Below are positions 9,211 to 20,242 of a DNA stretch of 42,892 nucleotides, one piece after another; position 1 is the first letter of the stretch, and each line of letters starts with the position of its first letter. The notes under the pieces were generated by a model that did no database searches, was not told the DNA's origin, and worked only from the letters and a program-made list of their open reading frames with translations. The translations under genes were made by a program, and so were the position numbers. Source of the stretch: Gnetum montanum (taxonomy: Eukaryota > Streptophyta > Gnetopsida > Gnetales > Gnetaceae); contig MNCI01029622.1 of assembly GCA_015680685.1 (NCBI GenBank), forward strand, positions 389,389 to 432,280, in the 5' to 3' direction.

Positions 9211-9560
9211 ATTTGAACTCAGGTACGCGCTAGTCCTGGAATCACGACTATAAACTGATACCACAGACTAGTCCTGGGGTACGACTTAAAACTGACACCA
9301 CCATTGTCCTGATATATGACAATAAACGGATACCCCACAGTGTCCGCAATGACGATAAACTAGCACCCCTCTGGCATGACGGTAAAATGGCACTGTCAGA
9401 CTCATCAGAGTCCGCTAAGACTATAAACTAGCTTGCCTCTGTATGGTCCGTCAAGACTCAAAACTAGCAACGTACCGTCCGCCACAGACGCTAAACAGGT
9501 TACGACACAAAACTAACCCATGATAGTTCGCTAAGACTATAAACTGGCGCGTTCATCTTC
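9211..9560 (+). repeat. Degenerate repeats after integrase (tccgcaatgacgataaacta type)
   Basis: Starting just past the pol stop, ten or more loosely spaced copies of a 22-30-bp motif ending in TAAACTAGC or AAACTGG. It is the same core as at 366-597. The matching place in element B (15,925-16,290) carries the CpG-decayed form (ctatgacattaaactaac). Confidence 0.75.
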
Positions 9561-10431
9561 GGTTCCTCATTCCACAACCATTGCATCTCTCATCAGTATC
9601 GTTGATATCCACATTCCATACTCAGAATCGCCCCAATACTTTTGTTCACTTGCAGCTGTTTGAATCTAAACTCATTACTTCACTCATGGTTTTCTTGACT
9701 CTTTGGAGTTGTGTTTGCAGGATGACGCTCGGAAGTTCTCGTACGAGGGTGTGTTTCATCATAGGCAACAAGATGGGGTAATGTCCATTTGTCCACTTGG
9801 CAAGACTAAATCGAACTATTAACCCGTGCATCCCCATTCCCCGAAAACCCACTATCTGTTTACCAAACTATTGCACGCTGCGAAACGTTACAACAGTCGC
9901 AACGCACAAAACGCAATATTCTCGCATGAGTACAAGGACAAATTTCAAAAAAAAAAAAAACAGGATCCTTGGCACTTCCCATATAAGCCCCAGGCGGGAA
10001 GGTATCGGTCTCGACAATACGTACTCATGTCAAAAGCAGTTAAGGAAAATCCTATCGCATGGCTTTGGCTCTTCGCTAACGGTTTCCCCAAAGAAGGGAG
10101 CTGTTCCTCCAAAGGGTGCAAAATATCACCTCGTGGCTTTGGTAGTGACAACTGGTTCTCTTGAAAACTCACCAAGAGTACTGTTCCGCCAAAGGACGCA
10201 CATCACATGCCTGAACCCCAAGTCTGCCAAAAGATGGCTATCGACAAGGGCCGACATGCCGCACACCTAAGCATCCCATTTCCCCAGCATGATTCCTCGG
10301 ACAATCACTAATCCCTGCAATCCCTTTTCTCCTATCAGTTACCAATCTCGCCCTTTCAATCCCATTCACCACTGAACACGGTACGATGATGTCTAGTTAG
10401 GTGGCAAAGGACAAGGATTTTGTCAAGTTTC
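9561..10431. other. Spacer between integrase repeats and polypurine tract, element A
   Basis: About 870 bp without convincing coding content. It holds an A13 run at 9,949-9,961 and two related blocks (ctgttcctccaaagggtgc at 10,100; ctgttccgccaaaggacgc at 10,181). The ORFs here (9,581-10,270) show no recognisable protein and no match to the corresponding region of element B. Grande-type elements carry an extra antisense ORF at this position; none is visible here. Confidence 0.5.
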
Positions 10432-10516
10432 TTGTGGTGTTTTACGCTTCTTTGTCGACGCTTCTCGGGTCGATTCCTCCAAGCGTCAACAAAGAGGGGC
10501 CAATGAAACACCACAA
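10432..10516. promoter_or_regulatory. Stem-loop spanning the polypurine tract and LTR start (element A)
   Basis: Outer stem: TTGTGGTGTTT (10,432-10,442) pairs perfectly with AAACACCACAA (10,506-10,516), the latter being the first bases of the LTR. Inner stem: 10,450-10,463 pairs with 10,481-10,494 at 13 of 14 positions around a 17-nt loop. The polypurine tract lies between the two right-hand arms. Element B has the same arrangement. Confidence 0.75.
10491..10503 (+). other. Polypurine tract of element A
   Basis: AAAGAGGGGCCAA lies directly before the LTR's TGAAACACCAC. The same tract precedes the LTR in element B. It is the expected primer for plus-strand DNA synthesis. Confidence 0.85.
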
Positions 10517-10639
10517 AAATCTGTGAGTTTAACATCTGTCTGATAAGAAGCAGGTCCCCAATGACCCACAGACGACTTCGGCTACATTTGAAGCCACACA
10601 GGGCAACCTTGAGAATCAAACACGGTTTTCACCAAGTGC

Positions 10640-10940
10640 TGTGCTAGCGTCTATGCCCAGCGTATACGCCCAGTGCCTACGCCCAGCGTCTACGTCCAGC
10701 GTATACGCCCGGCTCTCCGGCGCACACGCCCAGGCAGGATCTCCAATGGCAGCATGAAGATTACACCGAAGAGCAAGGATTGAAGCAAGTGGACGTCCTA
10801 CGGCGTATACGCCCAACACTTCAGCGTATACGCCCCAGCGTATTACGCCCAGCATCCATCCAGCGTGTACGCCTAGCGTACACGCCCGACGTATTACGCC
10901 CAGCGTATACGCTGGCCTGTTGTAGCGTATACGCCCAGCG
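10640..10940. repeat. Palindrome-rich U3 repeats (CAGCGTATACGCCC) in LTR A
   Basis: More than a dozen copies of CGCCCAGCGTATACGC or variants, upstream of the TATA box. One copy forms a perfect 16-bp palindrome, CCAGCGTATACGCTGG (10,900-10,915). The core is shared with the array in the antisense intron 1 (4,223-4,715). Likely a transcription factor binding array; the factor is unknown. Confidence 0.8.
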
Positions 10941-11019
10941 TGTGCCAAGTTTCTAAATTGCAACGCCCGGTCTATATGCCACGTGTCTCCCAGTCCGATT
11001 TCCCCGGTAACCCTACCCC

Positions 11020-11027
11020 TATAAATA
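11020..11027 (+). promoter_or_regulatory. TATA box of LTR A
   Basis: ACCCTACCCCTATAAATAGCCC context. Equivalent boxes lie in LTR B (18,829-18,836, same ACCCTATAAATA context) and LTR C (23,141-23,148). Confidence 0.8.
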
Positions 11028-11742
11028 GCCCAGTTTTCCGCGTTTTGAAGGTCGGAAAAAATTTACCAGAGCAGACCCAGAGAAATTACGCTGCAGAAAC
11101 CCTCTTACGCTTACGCTTATGCTGGAGTCCTGTACGCGCACAGTCCACGCTCCGCCTACCCTGTCAGCCGGCTGCATCCTTCTGTCCACCGGGGCTATAC
11201 GTCCGCCTTGTGCCCCTACATAACTGCGTTAGATTGGTGCACAACATTTTAACTCTATAATCTACTGTTTACGCTTCTTGCAAGTTCTTTTACAGTTTTA
11301 CGTCAATTTGGCCCACGCTTCGTTCATGCCAGCTTACATTTACGCTCTGTCCACGTCCGTGTACGCTCACTGATTACGCCGTCTGCGCCTGTTTACGCCC
11401 TTTACACTTTTTCTTATGCTGTGTACGCTGTTCGAGCCTTTTTACACTTATGCTGGGCATATCTTCGTTTACGCCATTTACGCCCGACTGTTTTCGCCCC
11501 TCTACGCTTACGCTGTACACCTGTTTCGTCATCTACACCCTGTTTTACGTATAACCCAGCGTATAACACTTCGGTGGTGCTCGGGGAAGTCCTTGTTTGA
11601 TCCGCGTGCGGACCATCCAAGGCACTCTACCTTCGACCACTCCAGCTTGCCCTCAAGCGGAGGCAGGGTCAACCATGTCTGTCCGCTAATCTTTCGGTGC
11701 TTGTAACGTTCCAGCCTCGCACCGACGATTTCGGTCGGCACA

Positions 11743-12414
11743 TTAGCTACCATGCTCTAGCTATCATGCTCTAGATGTCATGTTCTGAGTGCTACGCTCT
11801 AGCTGCACTCCTTGCTCCAACCATGCTACGCTTTGTAACTTCTCATTTTTACTTTGGAAAATGATATTTTGACCTTGGTGAAATATGCATATATACCCTC
11901 TTGGAATAATTAAATGCACTACCTACCAAGAAACATCCCACACTTACGCAAATTTTCCAAGTTTTTCCTAAGCATATCAAGGGACTAAGCATAACAACAG
12001 GTGAGTGTAGCAACTAGAGTTAGAAAATTTTCCAAACTTTTTCTAGTGATCCTCAAACCTAGAAAATGTTTTGAATTTTTTCTAGTTTCCTGGTGAATGC
12101 CTAGCTTGGCTTCACATTCCAGGCACTCCTAGCCTTGCCTAAACCTATGTAGTTTGCACAAACCTTGGTTTGCTATGACCTTAAACTAGTAAACCCTAGT
12201 TCACTATGACCTTAAACTAGTAAACCATGATCTACTATGACCTTAAATTGGCATCCCATGGCCTACCAAGGTGTGAAACTAGCCTACATACTTGCTTCTC
12301 TAGCTCCACGATCGCATACTTAGGTGAATTCTCATTACATTGCTTTCCTTATCTTTATGCATTTTGACTTCATGAGATAGGTGTGGTTTGATATTCTTTT
12401 TAGTTGTTTTGTAG
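11743..12414 (+). mobile_element. Interior of element B upstream of RT (interrupted by element A)
   Basis: CpG-poor sequence starting exactly where LTR A ends. 11,745-11,830 carries CATGCTCTAG repeats resembling the TATGCTCTAG motifs in B's own LTR. 12,165-12,262 carries three or more copies of ctatgaccttaaactagtaa, the pre-RT junction repeat. An AG|GA acceptor-like site closes the interval at 12,414. B's gag-protease, and any antisense gene it had, must lie left of element A, outside the window. Confidence 0.65.
12165..12262 (+). repeat. Junction repeats upstream of RT, element B
   Basis: Tandem ctatgaccttaaactagtaa-type units (about 32 bp), homologous in core to 366-597 and 9,211-9,560 of element A. 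Confidence 0.75.
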
Positions 12415-15400
12415 GATACTTGGTAGGATTGCATCATGAGCATGTGCAACCATCTTCATTCACCTTTAGTCCTTACAGAAATTCATGGTGACATCTCATG
12501 ATATATTGATACCGAATGCCTAGATCTTGAGCCTAGAGCCTATGATAAACATATAACATCCATAGAGGTGCTGCTAGATTGGCTGAACCATCTAGTCAAA
12601 GCTTTAGATCTATAGATAGGCAACATCACTAAGGATCCCCTCATTGAAGTCCTTGTAATAACACTTAATGGCAAGGCAAAAATATTGAAACTTAGTTTTT
12701 TGTTAGAGCCTCAACATGCCCAAAACATTGCAAAAACACTCAATGAAAACATCAATGATTTTCATGGTCTTACACAGACATGCTATGCCTAGATCCTTGC
12801 ATAGTGTAGCACAATATAATCCTTGATCCTTGCATAACATTGGTTAAGCAGAAAGCCTACAACGTTGGGCCTAAGGTGGCATTGATAATCCATGATGAAA
12901 TCACCAAGCTTTATAAAACTAGTTTCATCTAGGCTATTGACTATGCAAACTAGGTCTCCAACATCATGGTTGTGCCCAAAAACAATAGAAGCATAGGCAT
13001 TTGCATAGAATTCTAGGACTTGAACAAGGTAATCATTAAGGATGACTTCTTGTTTCCTAGTATTGATCAAGTAGTCAATACTATGTCTAGCCATGCCTTG
13101 TTGACATTCATGGATGGGTTCTCTGGTGACAACTAGATTTGAAACAACCTAGAGCACCATCTTAGTACTACCTTCATGACCCCTTTGGCTATGTTTTGTT
13201 ACACAATGATGCCTTTTATACTAAATAATGTAGGAGCAACCTATCAATGCACTATGACATACATTTTCAGTGATTACTTGCTAGATTTGCTCAACAACTA
13301 CATTGATGACATAACAATTAAGTCCAAAATGGCATACAACCATGTAGATGACTTAGATCATGTACTCAAACATTGCCTAAGACATTACCTTAGGTTGAAT
13401 CCTAAGAAGTGTGTCTTCAGTGTCAAAATAGGTTGCATGCTAGCTTTCATAGTATCAAAAGTAGGCATATGCATAGACCACAATAAGGTTAAGGCCATCA
13501 TAAACTTAGCACTGCTGGCTAACCTTAATGAGCTACATGGATTACAAGGTAGACTGTAATTCATTTGTAGGTTTATCCCATGGTTGACTAACAAGTTGTA
13601 GCCCATGCAACAACTACTCAAAAAGGGACTCCACTTGGAGTGGATAGCACAATGCCAAGAGGCATTTGAGATCCTTAAATAGGAGCTGGCTCAAGTTCCA
13701 ATGGTCTACCCTCCACAAGAGGATAAATCATTTTACATCTACCTTGCAACCTCCAATGTTTCTATTGCCTCTTTACTTTGCCAAAAGCAAGACGATGGTT
13801 TAGAGGTCCTTATATAGTATCTAATCCATGCGTTAGTGGTCCATGAAGCAAAATACAATGATGTGGAGAAGAACTACCTTGTCATAGTCTTTGCACTTAC
13901 AAACTGAAGGCACTACCTTTTTAATAGTTGGGTAAACATCATCTACAAGAGTAATGTACTCTGGGCAATCATAATGAATATTTACAAAAGTAGTTGAATT
14001 GCACAATGGAAAGAAATAACCACAGAGTTTGACCTACCTTCATAGCACAAGTATCAACCAAAGGTTAAGCAATAGATGCACAACTCATGGGTTTGCCAAT
14101 AAACAATCAAGCAATGATAGAACTAGAATTTCTACATGAGCATGTTAGCATCATAAGCCAAGTCCCTACCAACTTTTAGGTAATTTTACACTTTGATGAC
14201 ACTTCAACCTCTTAAGGGAATAGTGCCACTACCATAACCATGTTTCCCTCTAGGGAAATCCAACCCTTCACTTATCACTTTGCATTTCATTACACTAACA
14301 ACATAGCAGAGTATGAAGGTCTCCTTAGAGCCATTTTAGCACTCAATGACTTAGAAATTCAAAACCTAGCAATCTAAGGTAATTTTTAGTTAGTTGTTAA
14401 TCAAGTCACAAAGGTTTATGCTTGTAAGTCACAACACTTACAACCTTACTACAACTTGGCAAAGCACCTACTCAAACAATTTGCAATCGCAGATATCCAA
14501 CATATTCCCTACAATGAGAATGTCATTGTTGATGTCTTAGCCACACTAGCGTTAAGTATTACACCTAACATGTTTCATACCTTGCCCACCTTAGTAACAA
14601 ATTGCACCAAGCTTATAAAATAAACAATTGACATTGCACTCATGGCCACAACAAGCACGACTCATGCACAACAATGGTTTAAAGATATCAAGTCATGCCT
14701 TCAATAGGGTGAGTCTCTGCAACATTTAACCATTTCCCAAAAGGATGTAGTGTGAAAATGGTCATAGTAGTACATCCTTGTAGGTGATAACATACTATGT
14801 CATAGATCTTACGATGGCATACTACTAACCTATGTTAGCAAAGTGCAAATGATCATTGATGAAGTCCATGAGGGACTTTGCAGAGGTCACATGGCACCCA
14901 GGGCAATGGCATTGAAAATCATAAACTTAGGCTACTATTGGCCTTACATCGAATGTGATTGCATCTCTAAGATCAAGACATGCAATGTGTGTTAATGACA
15001 TGAAAACTTAATGCACATGCCACCCACTGAACTACACACCACATAGATCACATTCCCATTCCAACATTGAGGGTTGGATATCATAGCATCTATCATGCCT
15101 AAGTCTTCCACAGGACATAGCTTCATCATAACTACAATCAAATACTTTACCAAGTGGGTTGAAGCTTTTTTTCTTAGGAAGAAAACGTTGCAATAGGTTT
15201 GCAAATTCATCCTTGACAACATAGTGGCCCAATTTAGTCTACCCATTACCTTATTTATAGACAACGGGCCATATTTTAGTAGTGTAGAAACCAAAGCCTT
15301 TTGCAAACACCTTGGAATTACGCATTCCTTTTCATCATCATATTACTTGTAGGTGAATGGCCAAGTAGAGCATACTAAGAAATTCATCATCAACCTTCTA

Positions 15401-15883
15401 AAGAAGATGCTTAGTAGTAGTAAACAATGTTGGCCTACAGCATAACACACGGAACAACAACAGGTAAAATGCCATATAGCCTTGTGTATGGGCATAAAGC
15501 AATTTTTCCTCTTGAATTGCAGGTCCCATCACTCCACGTGATCCTCTCCAACCTTAAATATAAGCCTCAAAACAATGAGTTGAGAATAATTGGCCTTGAC
15601 TCTACATTGGAGGAGCACATGCAAATGCTTAATCAAATTGAATGGTATCAAGAAAAGTGATGGCAAAAGCATCCCCACAATTAGCATCAACAACTAATCA
15701 GGAGAGGAGACTTAGTCCTCAAGGCTACCTACAAACCCATGGATAAATTCTCAACCAACTGGGAAGGGCCTAACTTGGTTACCAAGGCCTATTATAATGG
15801 AGCATTCAAGCTTGCTAATCTAGATGGAAATGAGTCTGCCAATCTGATCAACCATTTGTACCTAAATCCATACTACGCCTAGT
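12415..15883 (+). pseudogene. pol: Decayed pol of element B (RT - RNase H - aRNase H - integrase)
   Basis: Colinear with pol of A over its whole length but with many stops and shifts. Readable blocks: TECLDLEPRAYDKH (12,511), the RT core FCYTMMPFILNNVGATYQ and YIDDI (about 13,190-13,320), NPKKCVFSVK (13,398), the RNase H block near 13,860, aRNase H TNNIAEYEGLLRA (14,300), integrase HHCC near 14,860-14,995 (both Cys kept, unlike A), the DNGPYFSS core at 15,262, and WEGPNLV near 15,760. Stops coincide with A's at two codons (13,557-13,559 TAA and 14,213-14,215 TAA). The near-total loss of CpG suggests long methylation-driven decay. Confidence 0.9.
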
Positions 15884-17805
15884 ATGCAGCACTGCATCAA
15901 AGAAAAAGCAATGTAAGCAAGTGTCTTCTATGATATTAAACTGGTAGGGCAAGTCCACTATGACTATAAACTAGCATAGCATGTCCTTGGTCTATGATGT
16001 TAAATTGGAATCCACAATACACCTATCCACTATGACATTAAACTAACACAACAAATCCTTGGGGCATGATGCTAAAATTAACATCTACAGCATAGTTTGC
16101 TATGATTATAAATTAGCACAGCTCGTCCTTACATCATGATGTTAAACCATCACAACATCCACCATCCGTTATGACGTTAAACTAGCACAAAGTAGTCTAC
16201 TAGGACTAAAAACTAGTATAGCACAATCTACCAGGACCTTAAACTAGCATGGCATGTTATCTACTAGGACCTAAAATTGGGTTCATAGTTCGACATGCAT
16301 ATCTCAACACACATAGTTCTATAGACAAGCACGCACGAATACTTTCAATCCTTTGTCATCTACCCACACCTTGTGGGTAGGGCAGGGTAGTCTTTGGGGA
16401 ATTTGTAGCATTACCACCCCTAGCATTTTTCTAATCCTCTAGAGATGCCCTTGGGAACTTTGCTAACCTTTCGAAACTACCACCACCATCCCTAGTTGTA
16501 CCATCCCCAGGCCATGCCAATAGCATTAATAGCCTTGGGTATTTCATTATTAGTTGTAGCTCTCACCATCAACACCACCTATTGAAGTCCTAGTAGTATT
16601 GTAGTCCAGCCATGGCACTACCATCCTCTAGCCCTCACTATTGCTTAGACTTGGAAGTGCATCCAACAACTTAGCTTCCTACCATCTTGCTAGATTTCCA
16701 AGCTCCTATGCTTGGTGTGGAGTCTTGAGCACCTACACTACCATCACCCTTGCCCACCTTATTGGTCCCTTTGGGGTTCTCACTTCTGGTATGGCTACTT
16801 AAGCTTTTGTATCCTTTTAGCTTTGGAACCTACATTGGCCTTCTTACTTTGGCACTACAAGATCATACAACTAGCCTAACACTTGTGGCACTTGCAACAC
16901 CCTTACAACTAGAAGTTTGCTCTTATATCACATGTTGTGTGGTTGTTTTCTTTTCTTCTCTACATTGTATTTGTAGGAGGAAGCCTCGAAGGTGGTCATT
17001 CAAAGATGCGTTTAGTCATAGTAGGAAGTCACCACATTACTCCGATGTGCTTAGTTGGAATCGCCAAGCCACTCGAGAGTGCACATCCCTATTACCCCAT
17101 CATATCCTATTTTCATTTACCCCTTTACCTTACATTCCCAACCTTTCCTGCAAGCTTCTCCGATGCACATGGCATCCTTCTTTCAATCAACAATAGAACC
17201 CATGATGGACATAATGCAACTCATTCCATAGGAAGCCTCTATGGGCTGGTCAAAATCCATGCAGATGTAATGCAATTCATCTCGAGGAGAAAACACCTAT
17301 CCTACAAACATGATGTGGTTTCCTCTCAGTAAATCCCATCTAGTGGTATGTAGTCCACTTGATGATAAGCATCTTGCAACTAACATTTTACAAAAAAGGG
17401 GGGGTGAGGTAAAACATGTTCCCATGCAAAGTCTAGCAAAGCTACAATTTCATAATTGGTCCAATCCAAAATTTGCATTGGCCTTCTCACAAGCACTCTA
17501 ATGAGAGGTCAATATGCTAGGGGTAAGCCATTTTGGTACTATGGGTAATGGCTCTCTCACAAGAATTCCAACAAGAGGCCATTGTTTTGGTGATAAGCCA
17601 CCCTAGCTCCATGATCATGGTTAGCTATGCTGATCCCACATCTTGCAACATGATACATTTTTTACATCTCATTCATTCCTTGCTATCTGAAGCCAAGTCC
17701 CTACATTCATTACTTTCAGCATACCATTACCTTTGACACTCTTGAGCCTAGTGAAGTGTCCTCTGATCAAGTATCAATGAGTCATGTTGGTGCCAAACCT
17801 ACTGT
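15884..17805. repeat. Post-integrase repeats and spacer, element B
   Basis: 15,925-16,290 holds eight or more decayed copies of the ctatgac-n-ttaaactagcac junction repeat, matching 9,211-9,560 in A. From 16,290 to 17,805 there is only AT-rich spacer. It includes ORFs of up to 148 codons (16,750-17,332) that look like no known protein and have no counterpart in A. Confidence 0.65.
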
Positions 17806-17881
17806 GATGTTTCAAGTTCTTTATCGATGTCTCTTGGGCCACTCCTCCAAACGTTGATAAAGAGGGGCCAATGAAACACCA
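17806..17881. promoter_or_regulatory. Stem-loop spanning polypurine tract and LTR start (element B)
   Basis: Inner arms at 17,819-17,832 and 17,849-17,862 pair with two G-T wobbles and one mismatch around a 16-nt loop. Outer arms (GTGATGTTT and AAACACCAC) pair at 8 of 9. The polypurine tract AAAGAGGGGCCAA (17,859-17,871) is embedded as in A. Relative to A, inner pair 5 changes G-C to A-T and pair 12 changes C-G to T-A, so pairing is kept. Confidence 0.65.
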
Positions 17882-19540
17882 CCAAGTTTAGGCAATAGCA
17901 CTTCAATGTCAAATTTGTCTAAGTTTCAACATGAGATAGATTTTTTCTAATTGTTTGGACCATGCTTTCACTAATGGGACTATGCTTCAGAGCACAATTA
18001 GCATAGCACATAGAAAAAAGGTAGATTTCACAAAGTTTTCTAAGTGTTGACAATATTTGCAAAAAGTTTTCTAAGTGTTGTGCTATGCTCCCATTCTCCC
18101 AGCTATGCTCTAGAGCATAGCATGTACTTTAGTAGCTAGTTTTACCTAAGTGTTAAGCTAGAAGTTGTTAAGCTAATTCGACATGAAAAGAAGCATTTTG
18201 GTAGATTTTCTAACTTCTAAAGCTACCCATATTGCTATGCTCTAGACCATAGCCTACATAGCTTGGATGAAGATTGCAAGTTTTGTCAATTTTGTCTAAG
18301 TGTTAGTGCTATGCTCTCACTCTTCCTACTATGCTCCATAGCATAGCCAGCACAACCAGCATTGAAATTCAATTTTTGAAAAATTTTCCTAACTTTTTGA
18401 TTATGCTCCAAAGCATAGATAGCATAGCAATACAAGATAGCCTCCAAAAGCTTCCATAGCTTAGCATAGGCCTTCATCCTAGCTTCAATAGTCCACCAAC
18501 AAGAAAGATTAGCAATTTGCATCTCTTTTGCATCCTCTTATGTCCTGAGATTGTACCTATTCTTGATTCCACTCAAAAGAGGGAAGAGCATAGTCCTAGA
18601 GCATAGCCTCCAAATTGCAATATTTTGCACTATTTTCAAGTACATTGCAACTCTGGAACATTTAGTTCTGACAGCATAGTCACAGTTTTGTAGTTTCTTG
18701 AGGTCCATTGGAGCACATTAGAGTGTAGCACTAGTTGCTCTAGTGGAAGTGTATCTTGGGTCAGCATAACCCCAATTATCCCTTTTGCCATGTGGCACCT
18801 GATTTGCACTTCATGTCAACCCTAACCCTATAAATACCCTTGTGTTTTACATTTTAGGAGTTGGCATTTTGAAATAGTTGGCTGGAAATTTCATTTTAGT
18901 GGTTGGCACTTTAGCACTAGCACCCTCATACCTGGACACACTTAACACCTTAGCAAAAACTTTGGGACACCACATTTGCACACCATAGCACACTGCAGCT
19001 TGCAAGACACTATGATAGCTAACCTGGTAGGCTCAAACATCATGGTAGACATCAATTTCATAGCCTAGAAATCCTATAGATTGTGACTATTCTACGTATT
19101 ACACCCATCTATACACCATGCACCTCCTCACCTCTCTTTTATAATTGCTATGCTTCCTTGTTTGGAGTGGTGCCATTCTTCCTCTCTCAAACTCCTTTGC
19201 ATTTTCCAAGCATTATCTCTAGCATTTAGCATCATTCTTACATTTTTTCACTATTTTGCACACATTTGCATGCTTGCACCATCATTTTCACACCAGAAAA
19301 CCTTACTACGCTCTGGCTTAGTCAACCCTAGTACCACTGAAAACACCATGTAAACCTTGGCACTTGTTCATTAAAACATTCCATAAGTCCCAATTCAATT
19401 GACAAGAGTGTCCTAGGTGCTTTGCATTCATTTTTTTCCTCTAGTGACAATCCTTTGGATGGGGGTGAGGTTAGGGCTATATCGCAGCTGTAGACCCCTT
19501 AGCATGACCGTTCTAGCTACTAATGTTTTCGGTCACTACA
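17872..19540 (+). mobile_element. 3' LTR of Tat element B (1,669 bp)
   Basis: TGAAACACCAC start after the polypurine tract. The TATA box is at 18,829-18,836 in the same ACCCTATAAATA context as A. The end is TTTTCGGTCACTACA, matching A's end. U3 contains repeated TATGCTC-nn-GAGCATA palindromes, the best being the perfect 20-bp GCTATGCTCTAGAGCATAGC at 18,102-18,121. The ORFs inside (18,286-18,522 and 19,150-19,353) are not credible genes. Confidence 0.8.
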
Positions 19541-20091
19541 ATGATCATTTTCCTTAGATTCCTTATCATCGTTATTCTTGCTTGAGTTCCTACCTTGACT
19601 ACCACTTTTTCCTAAACCTAGTTTGTTAATGGTGGACTATAGGTTTAATGGCATACCTTCATCACCAATAATAGGGATGGAGACTCTTCATGTTGAGAAT
19701 ACCTAGAGGGGGATCCTCATTTTCAATTTGGTTTGGTAGGAATAAGGGATTGATGAAGTGTTTCCCCTTTGCAAACTCATGGTGCTTTTCCTAGTATCAA
19801 TCTCTCCTACATTGTGTTTTAGTGGGATAGTTGTCTTGATTGTCATAACCATGCATAATGTATTCCTCCTGAAGATTTGGGATTTCCAACCTCTTAAGAG
19901 TTTGATGTAGCATCCCAGGAATAGATTGATTAGGGGGAATTATGATGTTGCCTGTCTTGCCACCATAGTTGTTCATCGTAATGTAGAATGAAGGTGAAGT
20001 TAGGTACATACCCATTTGGATTAGTATATACCACCTTGCACTCTTGTGGGATTGGTGGTTTAACATCCTCATGCCCATGAGAAGAAAACAT
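19541..20091 (-). pseudogene. gag: gag start of Athila-like element D, truncated by element B
   Basis: The ATG at 20,091 (- strand) gives MFSSHGHEDVKPP, then NPNGYVPNFTFILHYDEQLWW, then a block ending DNQDNYPTKTQ. Element F at 40,996-41,320 has the same start (MSSSHRSTSPPN, NEYVSNFTFILH, TRDYHPTKS), so both are the gag N-terminus of one family. Stops and shifts are present. Homology ends at B's LTR end (19,540), so B probably inserted into this gag. Confidence 0.7.
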
Positions 20092-20221
20092 TTTACAAAC
20101 AAATAAAATATCAATGTGCTTTTATAATTATATAATTTAAGAATGATGTTGACCTTAGGGTTCATTCAATGATATTAATAATGTTTAGTAATTTTAGATA
20201 CTGCATGTTTCAACAAAAACA

Positions 20222-20242
20222 AGTCCTCAACAGTGGCACCAA
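20222..20242 (-). other. Primer binding site of element D (tRNA-Asp-like)
   Basis: On the - strand it reads TTGGTGCCACTGTTGAGGAC, directly after the LTR end CTCATCA. Compare E (38,991-39,009) and F (40,835-40,855). Together they fit the 3' end of plant tRNA-Asp, the primer described for Athila-type elements. Confidence 0.65.

Larger units (their letters stand above)
10504..11742 (+). mobile_element. 3' LTR of Tat element A (1,239 bp)
   Basis: Starts TGAAACACCAC after the polypurine tract and ends GATTTCGGTCGGCACA. The ends were fixed by alignment with the LTRs of B (17,872-19,540) and C (22,351-23,866), which share the first 11 bases and a similar end block. U3 carries palindromic GCGTATACGC repeats, the TATA box is at 11,020-11,027, and the R/U5 part is rich in ttacgc repeats. 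Base composition changes sharply at 11,742/11,743, where CpG-poor element B begins. The partner 5' LTR is outside the window, so age and target-site duplication cannot be read; the right flank begins ttagc. Confidence 0.85.

Noticed and set aside
9945-10619. - strand ORFs near the position where Grande-type elements have an antisense gene
   Set aside because: They are short, have no splice-linked extension, do not match the antisense gene at 828-5,035 and are not present in B.
16750-17332. Two overlapping ORFs of 148 and 131 codons in element B's spacer
   Set aside because: The region is AT-rich and decayed, there is no counterpart in A, no recognisable motif, and neighbouring true genes are full of stops. 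Chance ORFs are more likely.
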